A stretch of DNA of 64,000 nucleotides from Pseudanabaena sp. Salubria-1 (GCA_023336205.1 JALQCR010000021.1:51056-115055), one strand, 5' to 3'. Numbered from the stretch's first letter, positions 17,840-25,720 are shown. Notes: generated by a model not told the origin, from the sequence alone. Translations and numbers: made by a program.

Positions 17840-18442
17840 TTAAGTCAAAAAACTCGTTCCAAAAAGAATCAATCCAAAAATCAAGCTGGTTGCATTGGTA
17901 ATTAAACTAAGTATTCCAGACTGCTTTAGAGTTAATTGTCCAAGGCTTAGTGTTGCGATCAACCAAGCTTCATAAACCACTGCAAAGACTTCAGAAATTG
18001 GCATTGTAAAGCGATAAGGAATCCCTTCGGCAATAGGAAGCCTATTTCCATAACCAAACCAGAGAGCGATAAATCCACCAGTGATATTCAGCCCAATGAA
18101 AGTAAGCAGAGACACAAAGATGATTTTTTTAGAGGAATCTTTACGCCTGCCATACATGATCAGACCATAAAGGAGCGATACAATAAAAGAGCTAATTCCA
18201 AAATACCGTCCCAAAAGGATTTGAAATGGTTCTAAAGATGGGAAAAATGACCAGACAACTGGATAGCTAAATAAATTAACCATCGCGATCGCCACTAATG
18301 CTCTCAAAATTTTCTGTTGAGATGCTTTTCTCCACCACAAAAAAAGTGATGCTATCAATAATTCAGAGGATATTGTCAGCAGCCAGCCAGTAAGAAACAT
18401 CTGACTAGTATATTCTTGAAGAGGGGTAAAAATAGAATACAA
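17840..18442 (-). CDS. Polytopic membrane protein, unknown function
   Basis: About 200 residues with five to six hydrophobic helices (for example FLTGWLLTISSELLIASLFLW and IIFVSLLTFIGLNITGGFIALWF, shown as ranges of one helix each). I do not recognise the family. The only start in frame is TTG 18442, yet the frame stays open upstream to 18544 and reads protein-like sequence (HLYPYSGFWQVQVTNDSLQ). That suggests the N-terminus was once joined to the secreted protein upstream, with a frameshift near 18540. Alternatively it is a separate gene with a weak TTG start. It ends 8 bp from cobN on the opposite strand. Confidence 0.6.
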   Translation of the reverse strand: MYSIFTPLQEYTSQMFLTGWLLTISSELLIASLFLWWRKASQQKILRALVAIAMVNLFSYPVVWSFFPSLEPFQILLGRYFGISSFIVSLLYGLIMYGRRKDSSKKIIFVSLLTFIGLNITGGFIALWFGYGNRLPIAEGIPYRFTMPISEVFAVVYEAWLIATLSLGQLTLKQSGILSLITNATSLIFGLILFGTSFLT

Positions 18443-18506
18443 ATGCTTATTCTTTTCTTGAATTACCTGTAAAGAGTCATTTGTAACTTGGACTTGCCAA
18501 AAGCCA

Positions 18507-18971
18507 CTATACGGATAAAGATGTATTTTGTTCTTGCGAATCTTTTAATATGGGAGAACTAAGCCGCAAACGATCTGAGAATTGTCCAATAAGTCGAAAC
18601 CATCTATTCGTCTTCTCTTGAGTTTTAGGCTGATTGCTTGGAAATGTATTGACTTCATTAATTAATAAGCAACGATTATCAGCACAGTCAAAACGATAGC
18701 TTTTAGCAGATGCAGAGATGTTAGCATCGGGCTTGAGACATCCTGTAGCAAGACATTCACCATATTGAATAAATAAGGTTGGTTGTTCGCAGGTTGCCGT
18801 ATTGCATTCCACTATCTGTAAACTTTGCAAAGTTGGTTGGCTTGCTGAATAAGAAAGCTTAAACCAATTCATCGGTGGTGGTGGCGGTGCATTAGCAATA
18901 GCTGGCAAAGCAAATAAGACAATCATCGCGATCGCCAAAATTCCGATCAGGTTCGACAGCTTCCATTTCAT
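18507..18971 (-). CDS. Secreted cysteine-containing protein, unknown
   Basis: A 154-residue protein with an N-terminal signal peptide (IGILAIAMIVLFALPAIANA, cleavage expected after ANA) and a proline run. A domain with three cysteine pairs follows (ECNTATCEQ, GECLATGCLK, DCADNRCLL), so disulfides in the periplasm are likely. No family recognised. The downstream membrane gene is in a shifted frame only 64 bp away and may be its lost C-terminal half. Both lie between cobN and a damaged duplicate of the cobN 3' end. Confidence 0.65.
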   Translation of the reverse strand: MKWKLSNLIGILAIAMIVLFALPAIANAPPPPPMNWFKLSYSASQPTLQSLQIVECNTATCEQPTLFIQYGECLATGCLKPDANISASAKSYRFDCADNRCLLINEVNTFPSNQPKTQEKTNRWFRLIGQFSDRLRLSSPILKDSQEQNTSLSV

Positions 18972-19071
18972 AGATAAATAGCCAAGCTTTGCAAGGATTA
19001 GAACTTAGCAAGCAGCATAATGCTATAGCGATTTTCATCAAGAATAACATTTGTGTGCGCATTAATTACTT

Positions 19072-19216
19072 TCAATCCTTAGACATTGAGAGATATGTTG
19101 GAACGCTTACTAGAAGAGAATCAGCGTTGGATGTTGTAGGTATGACTATGGGTAATTTGGTCTTTTAAAGGCGATCGCAAATGATGCCGAAGGTACGATC
19201 GAATCTCAATTATAAC
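19072..19216 (+). pseudogene. Degenerate duplicate of the cobN 3' end
   Basis: About 145 bp aligned by eye with the last part of cobN. Shared blocks include CAATCCTT, GAGAATCAGCG-like sequence, TTAAAGGCGATCGCAAATGA and GATCGAATCTCAAT before the stop. It holds substitutions and small indels, so no frame survives. It places two unrelated minus-strand genes between two cobN ends. Confidence 0.8.
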
Positions 19217-19268
19217 TAAATAGAAAAGGATAGGCGGCGCTTTGCGCCGCCTATCCTTTTCTATTTAG
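19216..19268. terminator. Perfect 53-bp palindrome, loop TTT
   Basis: 25-bp perfect arms (from CTAAATAGAAAAGGATAGG) around TTT. It covers the stop codon of the 158-residue minus-strand gene and so is probably its terminator. Confidence 0.75.
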
Positions 19269-19741
19269 CCCTGTTCGCGCTTAGTTTTTGCATCGCGTTC
19301 TGTCCAAGAGATTATTTGCGCTACGGTTAAATCCTCGATGTGAGCACCATAATCTTTCGCGATCGCAACTAGAGCTGTCATAGCAGAGATTACCATGCGC
19401 GTGAGAAATTTTTCATGACTAGAAAGATTCGCAGGCGTAACTTCATCCTGACGAGTATCTTCAAAATCTAAATCAGGATGAGGTGAAGTCCATTTTAAAA
19501 AGGCAACATCTTCACCTTGCTCTTTGCGAATCTGAGAATCATGCTCAATCCATTGCACGATTTGACTGGCTCTAATCTCTTCAGCATGAATATTCAATTC
19601 TTGAGCGATTTTGGTAATGATCCGCATTGATGAAATCGTAATGCGAGTCATAAATTTTTCCATCGTGGAGAGCATAGCTCCATCGATCGCATGGGCTTCC
19701 GCGAGCGTTAAAAACTGAATTGGGTCTTGGGGAATTGTCAT
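19265..19741 (-). CDS. Two-repeat protein of unknown function (158 aa)
   Basis: The protein is an internal duplication. STMEKFMTRITISSMRIITK in the first half aligns with SSHEKFLTRMVISAMTALVA in the second. Each half then runs through an (H/A)EExxxxQI(V/I)xW-(I/T)E-x-D segment (ASQIVQWIEHD, VAQIISWTERD) and ends in KEQG or KREQG. Both repeats look helical and there is no signal peptide or membrane segment. I do not recognise a named family. The stop codon lies inside the palindrome at 19216-19268. It seems to be a single-gene unit. Confidence 0.7.
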   Translation of the reverse strand: MTIPQDPIQFLTLAEAHAIDGAMLSTMEKFMTRITISSMRIITKIAQELNIHAEEIRASQIVQWIEHDSQIRKEQGEDVAFLKWTSPHPDLDFEDTRQDEVTPANLSSHEKFLTRMVISAMTALVAIAKDYGAHIEDLTVAQIISWTERDAKTKREQG

Positions 19742-19804
19742 AAGATTATATTTTAGGGATAAAGCAAAGCTTTACCCCTATTTTCAGAAAAGGATCTGTG
19801 ATGT

Positions 19805-19867
19805 AATCAGGAAGCAATTTTTGGATGGAGCGGCTTCGCCGCTCCATCCAAAAATTGCTTCCTGATT
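19805..19867. terminator. Perfect 63-bp palindrome, loop TTC
   Basis: 30-bp perfect arms beginning AATCAGGAAGCAATTTTTGG around a GGCTTCGCC centre, downstream of the HLIP-like gene on the minus strand and upstream of the 158-residue gene. The longest-armed of the window's triloop palindromes. Confidence 0.75.
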
Positions 19868-19880
19868 TTACTGCTAAGCC

Positions 19881-20108
19881 CTAAGCAATAGAAATCAAGG
19901 TAATCCCAATCATTGCCAAGACGAGCAAGGTAATCCCAATCATTGCCAATCGTCCTTTCGGCATTTTGCCAGTCTGCTTATTGACTTGATTGTCAGAGTT
20001 CTTCTCGGCTTTGTCATCAAAATACATCTTGGGTTCGATTGCCCAATTATTCAAGATGCCGCGCTCATCTTTTGTAAAAGCAGTCCGCACTTTAGGTTCT
20101 TCGGTCAT
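19881..20108 (-). CDS. High-light-inducible-like small membrane protein
   Basis: A 75-residue protein with the HLIP-style N-terminal region (ILNNWAIEPKMYFDD) and one hydrophobic helix that starts GRLAMIG. HLIPs bind chlorophyll and carotenoid and quench excess energy at photosystems. The normal motif is ExxxGRxAMxG, but here the Glu position is Lys (KMPKGRLAMIG), so the usual chlorophyll ligand is missing. The helix contains a tandem duplication, LAMIGITLLV then LAMIGITLIS, from a 24-bp direct repeat (19896-19919 and 19926-19949). It may be a diverged or non-pigment-binding member. Confidence 0.65.
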   Translation of the reverse strand: MTEEPKVRTAFTKDERGILNNWAIEPKMYFDDKAEKNSDNQVNKQTGKMPKGRLAMIGITLLVLAMIGITLISIA

Positions 20109-20324
20109 TAGATTTCATCCTTTTATATTTTTTTGTTATATCGGTAGCAGTCAATAAGCGACAGCCATTCGCGCAGCTATTCATCTATCATCGCTTAGCA
20201 ATGCTACATGAATCTTAATGTTTGTTTGATCTTATCGTCTAATGTCGAAATTCCACAAACATCCAATAAGAGATCTCGCGATCGCTAGTAAAGTAGAGAT
20301 CGCGCGAAGCGCAGTATTTACTTC

Positions 20325-21017
20325 ATGTTTTTTATGCCCCACTTTTCCCATCTATTCGAGCATTGGCAATCTACCCTCAACTGGTCACCCAACCCCGATC
20401 AAATTGATCAATTTGAAAAGCTGTACGAACTTGTCCTAGAAGGCAATAGCAAACAAAATCTTACTCGGATTACGGCTGCTGCTGATTTTTGGGAAAAGCA
20501 TTTATGGGATTCATTACGTGGCGTATTAGCTTTCTGGGATCGTGAAGATCTTAAGGTAATTGATATTGGGACTGGTGCAGGGTTTCCAGGGCTGCCGATC
20601 GCGATCGCCAAGCCGTCGTGGCAAGTCATCTTGTTAGATAGCAAGCAAAAAAAGGTTGCCTTTGTCCAAGAAACAATTGAAACTCTGCAATTATCTAATG
20701 CGATCGCGCTATCAGGGCGTAGCGAAGAAATTAATAAACTCTCAGATTATAAAAAAAAGTACGACTTAGCCCTTGTAAGAGCCGTAGGCAAGCCAGATAT
20801 TTGTGCTGATTACGCATTACCATTTCTCAAAAAAAGCGGCACAGCAGTACTCTATCGTGGTCAATGGCTACCCGAAGAGAGTGAACATCTAGATATATTT
20901 TGTGAGCAACAAGGGTTACAAGTCGTTAAGCAAGATCGCTTTCAAACTCCGCTTACGGCAGGGATTCGCCATAGCGTTTATCTTTCACCCCGTTCAACCT
21001 CAAACTCAAACTCATAA
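20325..21017 (+). CDS. rsmG: 16S rRNA G527 N7-methyltransferase RsmG
   Basis: A 230-residue class I methyltransferase (ATG 20334 is an equally possible start). AdoMet motif I is VIDIGTGAGFPGLPIAIAKP. The RsmG signature NLTRITAAADFWEKHLWDSL precedes it, and LALVRAVGKPDICADYALPF follows. Known RsmG enzymes methylate G527 of 16S rRNA in the 30S subunit. The last 40 bp overlap the convergent DUF6761-like gene. Length fits the family. Confidence 0.92.
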   Translation: MFFMPHFSHLFEHWQSTLNWSPNPDQIDQFEKLYELVLEGNSKQNLTRITAAADFWEKHLWDSLRGVLAFWDREDLKVIDIGTGAGFPGLPIAIAKPSWQVILLDSKQKKVAFVQETIETLQLSNAIALSGRSEEINKLSDYKKKYDLALVRAVGKPDICADYALPFLKKSGTAVLYRGQWLPEESEHLDIFCEQQGLQVVKQDRFQTPLTAGIRHSVYLSPRSTSNSNS

Positions 21018-21238
21018 GGAGAGGCAAAGTTGGAGGAATCATATAAAAATCGGATTACTTCTTCTTCAAGACGGTGAATATGATGGGCTTCTACAGCATT
21101 AGTAAAGCGTAGAGCCGAGAGATAACCGTCTAAAAAAAGTCTCATTTCGTCCGTAGAACGATAACCACGTTCTGACATTTCGACTAGAGAGTCGGTAATC
21201 TTTTGATATTGACGAATGGCGATCGCGTCTTGAAGCAT
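20978..21238 (-). CDS. DUF6761-like cyanobacterial protein
   Basis: An 86-residue soluble helical protein: MLQDAIAIRQYQKITDSLVE, then EMRLFLDGYLSALRFTNAVE, HRLEEEVIRFLYDSSNF and an acidic tail. The LDGYLxALR ... HRLEEE ... RFLYDPSNF pattern matches a small cyanobacterial family I recall as DUF6761, of unknown function. It overlaps the 3' end of rsmG on the other strand by 40 bp, so the tails share DNA. Confidence 0.75.
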   Translation of the reverse strand: MLQDAIAIRQYQKITDSLVEMSERGYRSTDEMRLFLDGYLSALRFTNAVEAHHIHRLEEEVIRFLYDSSNFASPYEFEFEVERGER

Positions 21239-21386
21239 AGGTCAAGCTGGGAATAACTACCGTCTTAAGTGGGTTTTGCTTAAGTAATAAAATCTTTCCC
21301 TTCTAATCCTAACGATTGATCGCTAGTTAAGAAAGTTCAACTTTTATGTACTTTCAACACTGTAATTCTATCACTTTGAGATACGA

Positions 21387-21424
21387 AAAAGCAGAAGGGA
21401 CGCATAGCGTCCCTTCTGCTTTTT
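21387..21424. terminator. Hairpin, loop ATA, after tsaB
   Basis: Arms AAAAGCAGAAGGGACGC with loop ATA. Touches the stop of tsaB on the minus strand. Its flanking T run fits a terminator. Confidence 0.75.
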
Positions 21425-21875
21425 ATTCATAGATTGGCAAAGCATCTTGCCAACTAGGATAAATACCTGCTTGCCATTGATCGTGAGCGATCGCTAACAA
21501 GCTTTCGCTTAGAGATAAGGCTGGTTTAGACTGCTGTGCTCTAGAAACAATTGTTTGGCAATCAATCCCATATACAGGGATATTTAACTGTTCGCCAATT
21601 GTTCTTGCGACAACAATGCCAATCCTTGTGCCAGTGAAACTACCGATACCTGTGGCGATCGCTAAAAAAGCAAAATCAGTCCATGAGTTATCACCCACAA
21701 ACAAACCTAAGCAGTCATGCAACTGTACAGATAATTCTCTGCCTAGTTCCCATGACTGCTGCTTGTGGATGCTATAGATTTGAGGATTGCGATCAGAATT
21801 TTGGTTAATTTCCGCGATCGCAAGCTCTAATTTGGTAGTCGTTGTATGTAAAGCAAGGGCAAAACTTGTGGTCAT
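21423..21875 (-). CDS. tsaB: tRNA t6A biosynthesis protein TsaB (short)
   Basis: A 150-residue protein with the TsaB N-terminal pattern FALALHTTTTKLELAIAE and the conserved IATGIGSFTGTRIGIVVART. The rest of an ASKHA-fold lobe follows (IPVYGIDCQTIVS). TsaB forms a complex with TsaD and TsaE for t6A in tRNA. Bacterial TsaB proteins are usually over 200 residues, so this one lacks most of the C-terminal lobe, as some cyanobacterial members do. The start is followed within 40 bp by the basic small protein gene upstream on the same strand. Confidence 0.82.
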   Translation of the reverse strand: MTTSFALALHTTTTKLELAIAEINQNSDRNPQIYSIHKQQSWELGRELSVQLHDCLGLFVGDNSWTDFAFLAIATGIGSFTGTRIGIVVARTIGEQLNIPVYGIDCQTIVSRAQQSKPALSLSESLLAIAHDQWQAGIYPSWQDALPIYE

Positions 21876-21914
21876 GATCCGTAGAATACTGGAATATAAT
21901 CACCAGAATTCAAA

Positions 21915-22130
21915 TTAGAATTTATTGCCACCAACGCCAGTGTCAGCAGCGCCAGTATCGGCTGCACCTGTATCCGCAGCTCCATTGGATTCAGAATCTT
22001 CTGGATCGTTATAGCTGCCCATTGGTCTTCTACGTCCAAAGCGACCCATTGGGGTGCGCTTACGAAACTTACGCGCATACGCTTGGTTGCGAAGAGCTTT
22101 TTCTTTTTTCTGATTGCGGCGCTTAGCCAT
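21915..22130 (-). CDS. Small basic protein with GAADT repeats
   Basis: 71 residues. The first 40 are strongly basic (MAKRRNQKKEKALRNQAYAR, then KFRKRTPMGRFGRRRPMG), consistent with nucleic-acid or ribosome binding. The tail is three copies of GAADT (NGAADTGAADTGAADTG), encoded by imperfect 15-bp repeats whose number could vary. I do not know a named family. It is likely in one transcript with tsaB, 39 bp downstream. Confidence 0.75.
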   Translation of the reverse strand: MAKRRNQKKEKALRNQAYARKFRKRTPMGRFGRRRPMGSYNDPEDSESNGAADTGAADTGAADTGVGGNKF

Positions 22131-22230
22131 TTTAACCTACTGTACCCCTTAGAGATTGAGTCTATTTAAGCTAACACAAAACGAGAAATAGACAAAGCCC
22201 AATTATTTTTTAATAGCAATTCTCATTATA

Positions 22231-22322
22231 AAAATCGGTTTTTTGAAAGCCCGTAGGCGGGCTTTCAAAAAACCGATTTTGGGATTTTCAGCATCGGAAG
22301 CGCTGAAAATCCCAAAATCGGT
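22231..22322. promoter_or_regulatory. Two mutually exclusive hairpins
   Basis: Hairpin 1 (22231-22280) pairs AAAATCGGTTTTTTGAAAGC with its complement around GTAGGC. Hairpin 2 (22273-22322) pairs CCGATTTTGGGATTTTCAGC with its complement around ATCGGAA. They share the middle segment AACCGATTTT, so only one can form fully. It lies between the divergent small basic gene and the arsR-sulP operon. Function is unknown. Confidence 0.65.
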
Positions 22323-22387
22323 TTCACTAAATAAAAAGCTACCTCTTTACCTTCTATCCGCAATACTTTGAAGGTTTATAGGTTAGA

Positions 22388-22397
22388 ATACATGTAT
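22388..22397. promoter_or_regulatory. Possible ArsR-type operator
   Basis: The 10-bp palindrome ATACATGTAT, extended imperfectly to AGAATACATGTATCTT, lies 74 bp before the arsR start. Such palindromes are typical ArsR/SmtB sites, but this one is inferred from position only. Confidence 0.4.
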
Positions 22398-22470
22398 CTT
22401 TAAGTATAAAAGATCTACTGAATACACTCTTAACCTTGCAACTCAATCTCGTAAAGTTTAGGAGGCGTAA

Positions 22471-22809
22471 GTGAGTAAGGTCGTTCATATGACATTTCAA
22501 CCGAGTTATTTCAAGGCTGATTTATTTAAGGTTTTGTCCAATCCCGTTCGGATTCAGATATTAGATGCTTTGCGGATCAGTGAGCAGAGCGTTAATTCGA
22601 TCGCGCAGGGGATTGAGGCAGAGCCATCAGCAGTTTCGCAACAGTTGGCAGTGATGCGGCGATACAACCTAGTGCGATCGCGGAAACAAGGAAACTTTGC
22701 TTACTATTCCGTCGGTGATCCCACGATTTTTAAGGTGTTGGATGCGGCGCTAGAACTTTTTAACAATCATGTAATTGAAATGCGGGAATCCCTGCAAAAA
22801 TTGGAGTAA
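22471..22809 (+). CDS. ArsR-family winged-helix repressor
   Basis: 112 residues with the winged-helix core: ADLFKVLSNPVRIQILDALR, SVNSIAQGIEAEPSAVSQQL (recognition helix) and VRSRKQGNFAYYSVGDPTIF (wing). No CxC metal-binding motif is visible in the recognition helix, so the signal is probably not a soft metal. GTG 22471 follows a near-perfect AGGAGG at 22460-22465. Ten bp separate it from the SulP transporter gene, so it very likely controls that transporter. Confidence 0.9.
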   Translation: MSKVVHMTFQPSYFKADLFKVLSNPVRIQILDALRISEQSVNSIAQGIEAEPSAVSQQLAVMRRYNLVRSRKQGNFAYYSVGDPTIFKVLDAALELFNNHVIEMRESLQKLE

Positions 22810-22819
22810 TTAGAACCTC

Positions 22820-24520
22820 ATGGCACAAGCAGTAAGCTTAGCTAGCAACAATCAAAGTCCCAAAAACAACCCCTTCAAGGGATTATTTAGTAATTTTCGT
22901 GGCGACCTGACTGGAGGACTTACCGCCGCAGTCGTCGCGTTACCCTTAGCGCTTGCCTTTGCCGTCGCCAGTGGTGTGGAGCCGAAAGCAGGGCTTTATA
23001 CAGCGATTGTGGCTGGAGTCGTTGCCGCTGTATTTGGTGGCTCGCCTGTACAGATTACGGGCCCCACAGGAGCGATGGCTGTTGTTTTAGTGGGAATTGT
23101 CGCTAAATATGGCATCGAGAAAGTTTGGATTGCTGGCGTAATGGCGGGAATTATCCAAATCGCTCTCGGCGTGGCAAAGTTAGGGCGTTTAGTGAAATTC
23201 ATTCCCTATCCTGTCACCGCAGGATTCACCAATGGTATTGCCGTAATTATCTTTTGTGGACAGTTAAATAATTTCTTTGGGTTGCACCTGCCAAATCAAG
23301 AGCATTTCCTCCAAGCACTTTGGCAAACTGTCACCAATTTGGAAGGCTATAACTGGCTAGCGATCGCCTTAGCCTTACTAACCATTGGCACAAAATTATT
23401 ATGGAATCGAATCAATCACTCGATTCCAGGGTCTTTAGTAGGTTTAGTCGTCGCTACCATAGCCGCAGTCATCGCCAAATCACAATGGAATCTAGAAGTA
23501 CCCACTATTGGGCTAATTCCCCAATCTTTACCAATCCCCCAAGGCATTCCCCATTGGAACGATTTCAAATTAATTAGAGAGCTGATTAATCCCGCGATCG
23601 CCCTTGCCGCATTAGGCAGCATCGAATCTTTACTAGCAGCCGTGGTTGCCGATGGGATGAGTGTTAGCGATCGCCACAATAGCGATCGAGAACTAATTGG
23701 ACAGGGTTTAGCGAATATGATCGTGCCATTTTTTGGTGGGATTCCTGCGACTGGGGCGATCGCGCGGACGGCGGTAAATGTGCGGGCTGGTGGTAAAACT
23801 CGCTTATCAGGAGTGATTCACGGTGTCGCGCTTGCTGCGATCGTCTTAGCTTTTGCACCTCTTGCCTCGCAAGTACCTCTCGCGGCTCTCGCTGGAATCC
23901 TAATGATTACCAGTATTCGCATGATGGAGTGGGAAGCGATCGGGCTACTGATTCATACGACCTATGCTGATTTCGGGGTTATGCTGCTGACATGGCTAGT
24001 TACCGTCTGTTTTGACCTAGTCTTAGCGGTGGAAGTTGGTCTAATTGCCGCAGGTATTCTCTTTATTAAGCGCATGAGTGAACTCAGCCTAGTCAAAATG
24101 CCTGAGGATAATGTCTTCCTTGCTGGCGTGCCTCTAGACTTTGGCAAACAAATCGCCATTTATCGGATTGATGGTCCTATGTTCTTCGGCGCAGCAGAGA
24201 GATTTGTCAGCTTCTTGCGTGAAGCACCTGAAGTTAAGTACTTGATTTTGAGAATGCGCTATGTACCAAGTATGGATACGACTGGACTAGTTGCCCTAGA
24301 AGAGATTTATCACGATCTGCAACGCCATAATTGCCAATTGATTTTGAGTGGGTTGCGACCCGAAGTCGAGCAACTTTTAGAGCGCAGTGGACTACTCAAG
24401 GAAATTGGGCATGAAAATTGTTTTGAGTCAACTAATGATGCTCTGCAAAAGATTATGCCCAATAACAAATCTCAAGAGACTGCTTCGTTAAGTAAAAAAC
24501 TACTGGTTACCAAACCATAA
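22820..24520 (+). CDS. SulP-family anion transporter with STAS domain
   Basis: A 566-residue transporter. The SulP core begins GDLTGGLTAAVVALPLALAF, has the FGGSPVQITGPTGAM motif and about twelve to fourteen helices, and ends near residue 430. A cytoplasmic STAS domain follows (IYRIDGPMFFGAAERFV, then ILRMRYVPSMDTTGLVALEE). Relatives carry sulfate, bicarbonate (BicA) or other anions. The substrate here cannot be read from sequence, although in cyanobacteria bicarbonate or sulfate is most likely. Operon with the ArsR gene upstream. Confidence 0.9.
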   Translation: MAQAVSLASNNQSPKNNPFKGLFSNFRGDLTGGLTAAVVALPLALAFAVASGVEPKAGLYTAIVAGVVAAVFGGSPVQITGPTGAMAVVLVGIVAKYGIEKVWIAGVMAGIIQIALGVAKLGRLVKFIPYPVTAGFTNGIAVIIFCGQLNNFFGLHLPNQEHFLQALWQTVTNLEGYNWLAIALALLTIGTKLLWNRINHSIPGSLVGLVVATIAAVIAKSQWNLEVPTIGLIPQSLPIPQGIPHWNDFKLIRELINPAIALAALGSIESLLAAVVADGMSVSDRHNSDRELIGQGLANMIVPFFGGIPATGAIARTAVNVRAGGKTRLSGVIHGVALAAIVLAFAPLASQVPLAALAGILMITSIRMMEWEAIGLLIHTTYADFGVMLLTWLVTVCFDLVLAVEVGLIAAGILFIKRMSELSLVKMPEDNVFLAGVPLDFGKQIAIYRIDGPMFFGAAERFVSFLREAPEVKYLILRMRYVPSMDTTGLVALEEIYHDLQRHNCQLILSGLRPEVEQLLERSGLLKEIGHENCFESTNDALQKIMPNNKSQETASLSKKLLVTKP

Positions 24521-24522
24521 AC

Positions 24523-24552
24523 AAAAAGTGGTGCTAAGAAGCACCACTTTTT
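24523..24552. terminator. Bidirectional terminator
   Basis: AAAAAGTGGTGC-TAAGAA-GCACCACTTTTT, a classical hairpin with A and T runs, between convergent sulP and kinase genes. Confidence 0.85.
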
Positions 24553-24553
24553 G

Positions 24554-25075
24554 TCAGTCGATCCATTCGTTTTCTAGTTTTTGATCGCGCAACAAAATTC
24601 GATCAAAACCTTCGCTGAGAGTGGGTGGGCTATAGGCTAGGGTGCGATACATTTCTACTACGACATCTTCAGGGACAACGCGATCGCGCATGTCATTTCG
24701 TGACAAACAAATCCAGAGCGGCACATCTAGCCAAATCCCTGTAATTGGCTTAAAACCATGCTCTTTAGCTAGGTCAATAATATTTTTACGATATTCACGC
24801 TTATAGTTTGTGGCATCATATATTACAGATTGTTGCGATTTCGCAGCATTTGCAAATGCTTCTTGCACCCGCACCCAAATTTCTGTCCAGTCTCCCTGTA
24901 TTTCGGCTGATCCATAGAGTGATGCTCGAATCAGATCGGGACTGATTAGCTGGGTTTGCCCATGGGTGAGGCTGCTACTATTCTGATGAGAAGTCTGAGA
25001 AGCACGCAACATCTTCTCAGCGAGGCTAGATTTGCCACACGCAGGTACACCAATCAGAATAATTACACTTGCCAT
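24554..25075 (-). CDS. P-loop kinase (polynucleotide kinase-like)
   Basis: 173 residues with Walker A IGVPACGKSSLAEKM at the N-terminus. The conserved SPDLIRASLYG segment follows, then VIYDATNYKREYRKNIIDLA and the lid-type arginines LSRNDMRDRVVPEDVV. This matches small AAA/Pnk-like ATP-binding kinases common in cyanobacteria. The phosphate acceptor is unknown. The gene is single and converges with sulP. Confidence 0.8.
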   Translation of the reverse strand: MASVIILIGVPACGKSSLAEKMLRASQTSHQNSSSLTHGQTQLISPDLIRASLYGSAEIQGDWTEIWVRVQEAFANAAKSQQSVIYDATNYKREYRKNIIDLAKEHGFKPITGIWLDVPLWICLSRNDMRDRVVPEDVVVEMYRTLAYSPPTLSEGFDRILLRDQKLENEWID

Positions 25076-25113
25076 GCGATCGCGATAAAAAGCTAAGTAA
25101 GTTTTTTAACTAT

Positions 25114-25158
25114 GCAGCAATTTTAGGATTTTCAGCACGAAAATCCTAAAATTGCTGC
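25114..25158. repeat. Perfect hairpin upstream of gpx
   Basis: GCAGCAATTTTAGGATTTTC and its complement flank AGCAC. Lies between divergent kinase and peroxidase genes, so a terminator role is unlikely. Its role is not known. Confidence 0.6.
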
Positions 25159-25197
25159 TGATACCAACAATCCTCAAATAAATCTAAAAACGAAAAT

Positions 25198-25671
25198 ATG
25201 TCCACACTTTACGATTTCAAGATTACTAACATCGATGGTCAACCAGTCGATCTCGCTCAGTACAAAGGTAAGGTTGCCTTGGTTGTCAACGTTGCCTCTA
25301 AATGTGGCTACACTAAGCAGTACAAGGGACTAGAATCTCTTTATCGTGAATACAAAGACAAAGGCTTTGAAATTCTCGGTTTTCCTAGTAATGACTTCGG
25401 CGCACAGGAGCCAGGGACTGAAGCAGAAATCAAGAGCTTCTGCTCTCTCACCTACGATGTCACCTTTGATATGTTCAGCAAGGTCAAGGTAAGCGGCAGT
25501 GGTATTGCCGATACTTATAAGTACCTCACTGAGACCACAGGTAGCCAAGTGCAGTGGAACTTCAATAAGTTTCTAGTCGATAAAGAAGGTAAAGTCGTGA
25601 AATATTATCCTTCCAGCATCGCACCTGAAGATACGGCACTCCGCAAAGATATCGAAGCACTTTTGGGCTAA
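25198..25671 (+). CDS. Glutathione/thioredoxin peroxidase
   Basis: 157 residues of the GPx family. The peroxidatic cysteine is Cys36 in VNVASKCGYTKQY, the conserved Gln is in NDFGAQEPGT, and the Trp/Asn pair is in QVQWNFNKFLV. This is the cysteine (not selenocysteine) form; such bacterial enzymes often use thioredoxin or NADPH to reduce lipid and alkyl hydroperoxides. No signal peptide, so it acts in the cytoplasm. Flanked by a terminator at 25692. Confidence 0.93.
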   Translation: MSTLYDFKITNIDGQPVDLAQYKGKVALVVNVASKCGYTKQYKGLESLYREYKDKGFEILGFPSNDFGAQEPGTEAEIKSFCSLTYDVTFDMFSKVKVSGSGIADTYKYLTETTGSQVQWNFNKFLVDKEGKVVKYYPSSIAPEDTALRKDIEALLG

Positions 25672-25691
25672 ATTTTGTAAATAAATGGCGG

Positions 25692-25720
25692 TAAAGAGCG
25701 GTACTATGTGCCGCTCTTTA
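25692..25720. terminator. Terminator after gpx
   Basis: TAAAGAGCGG and CCGCTCTTTA around TACTATGTG, 20 bp after the gene's stop. Confidence 0.8.
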
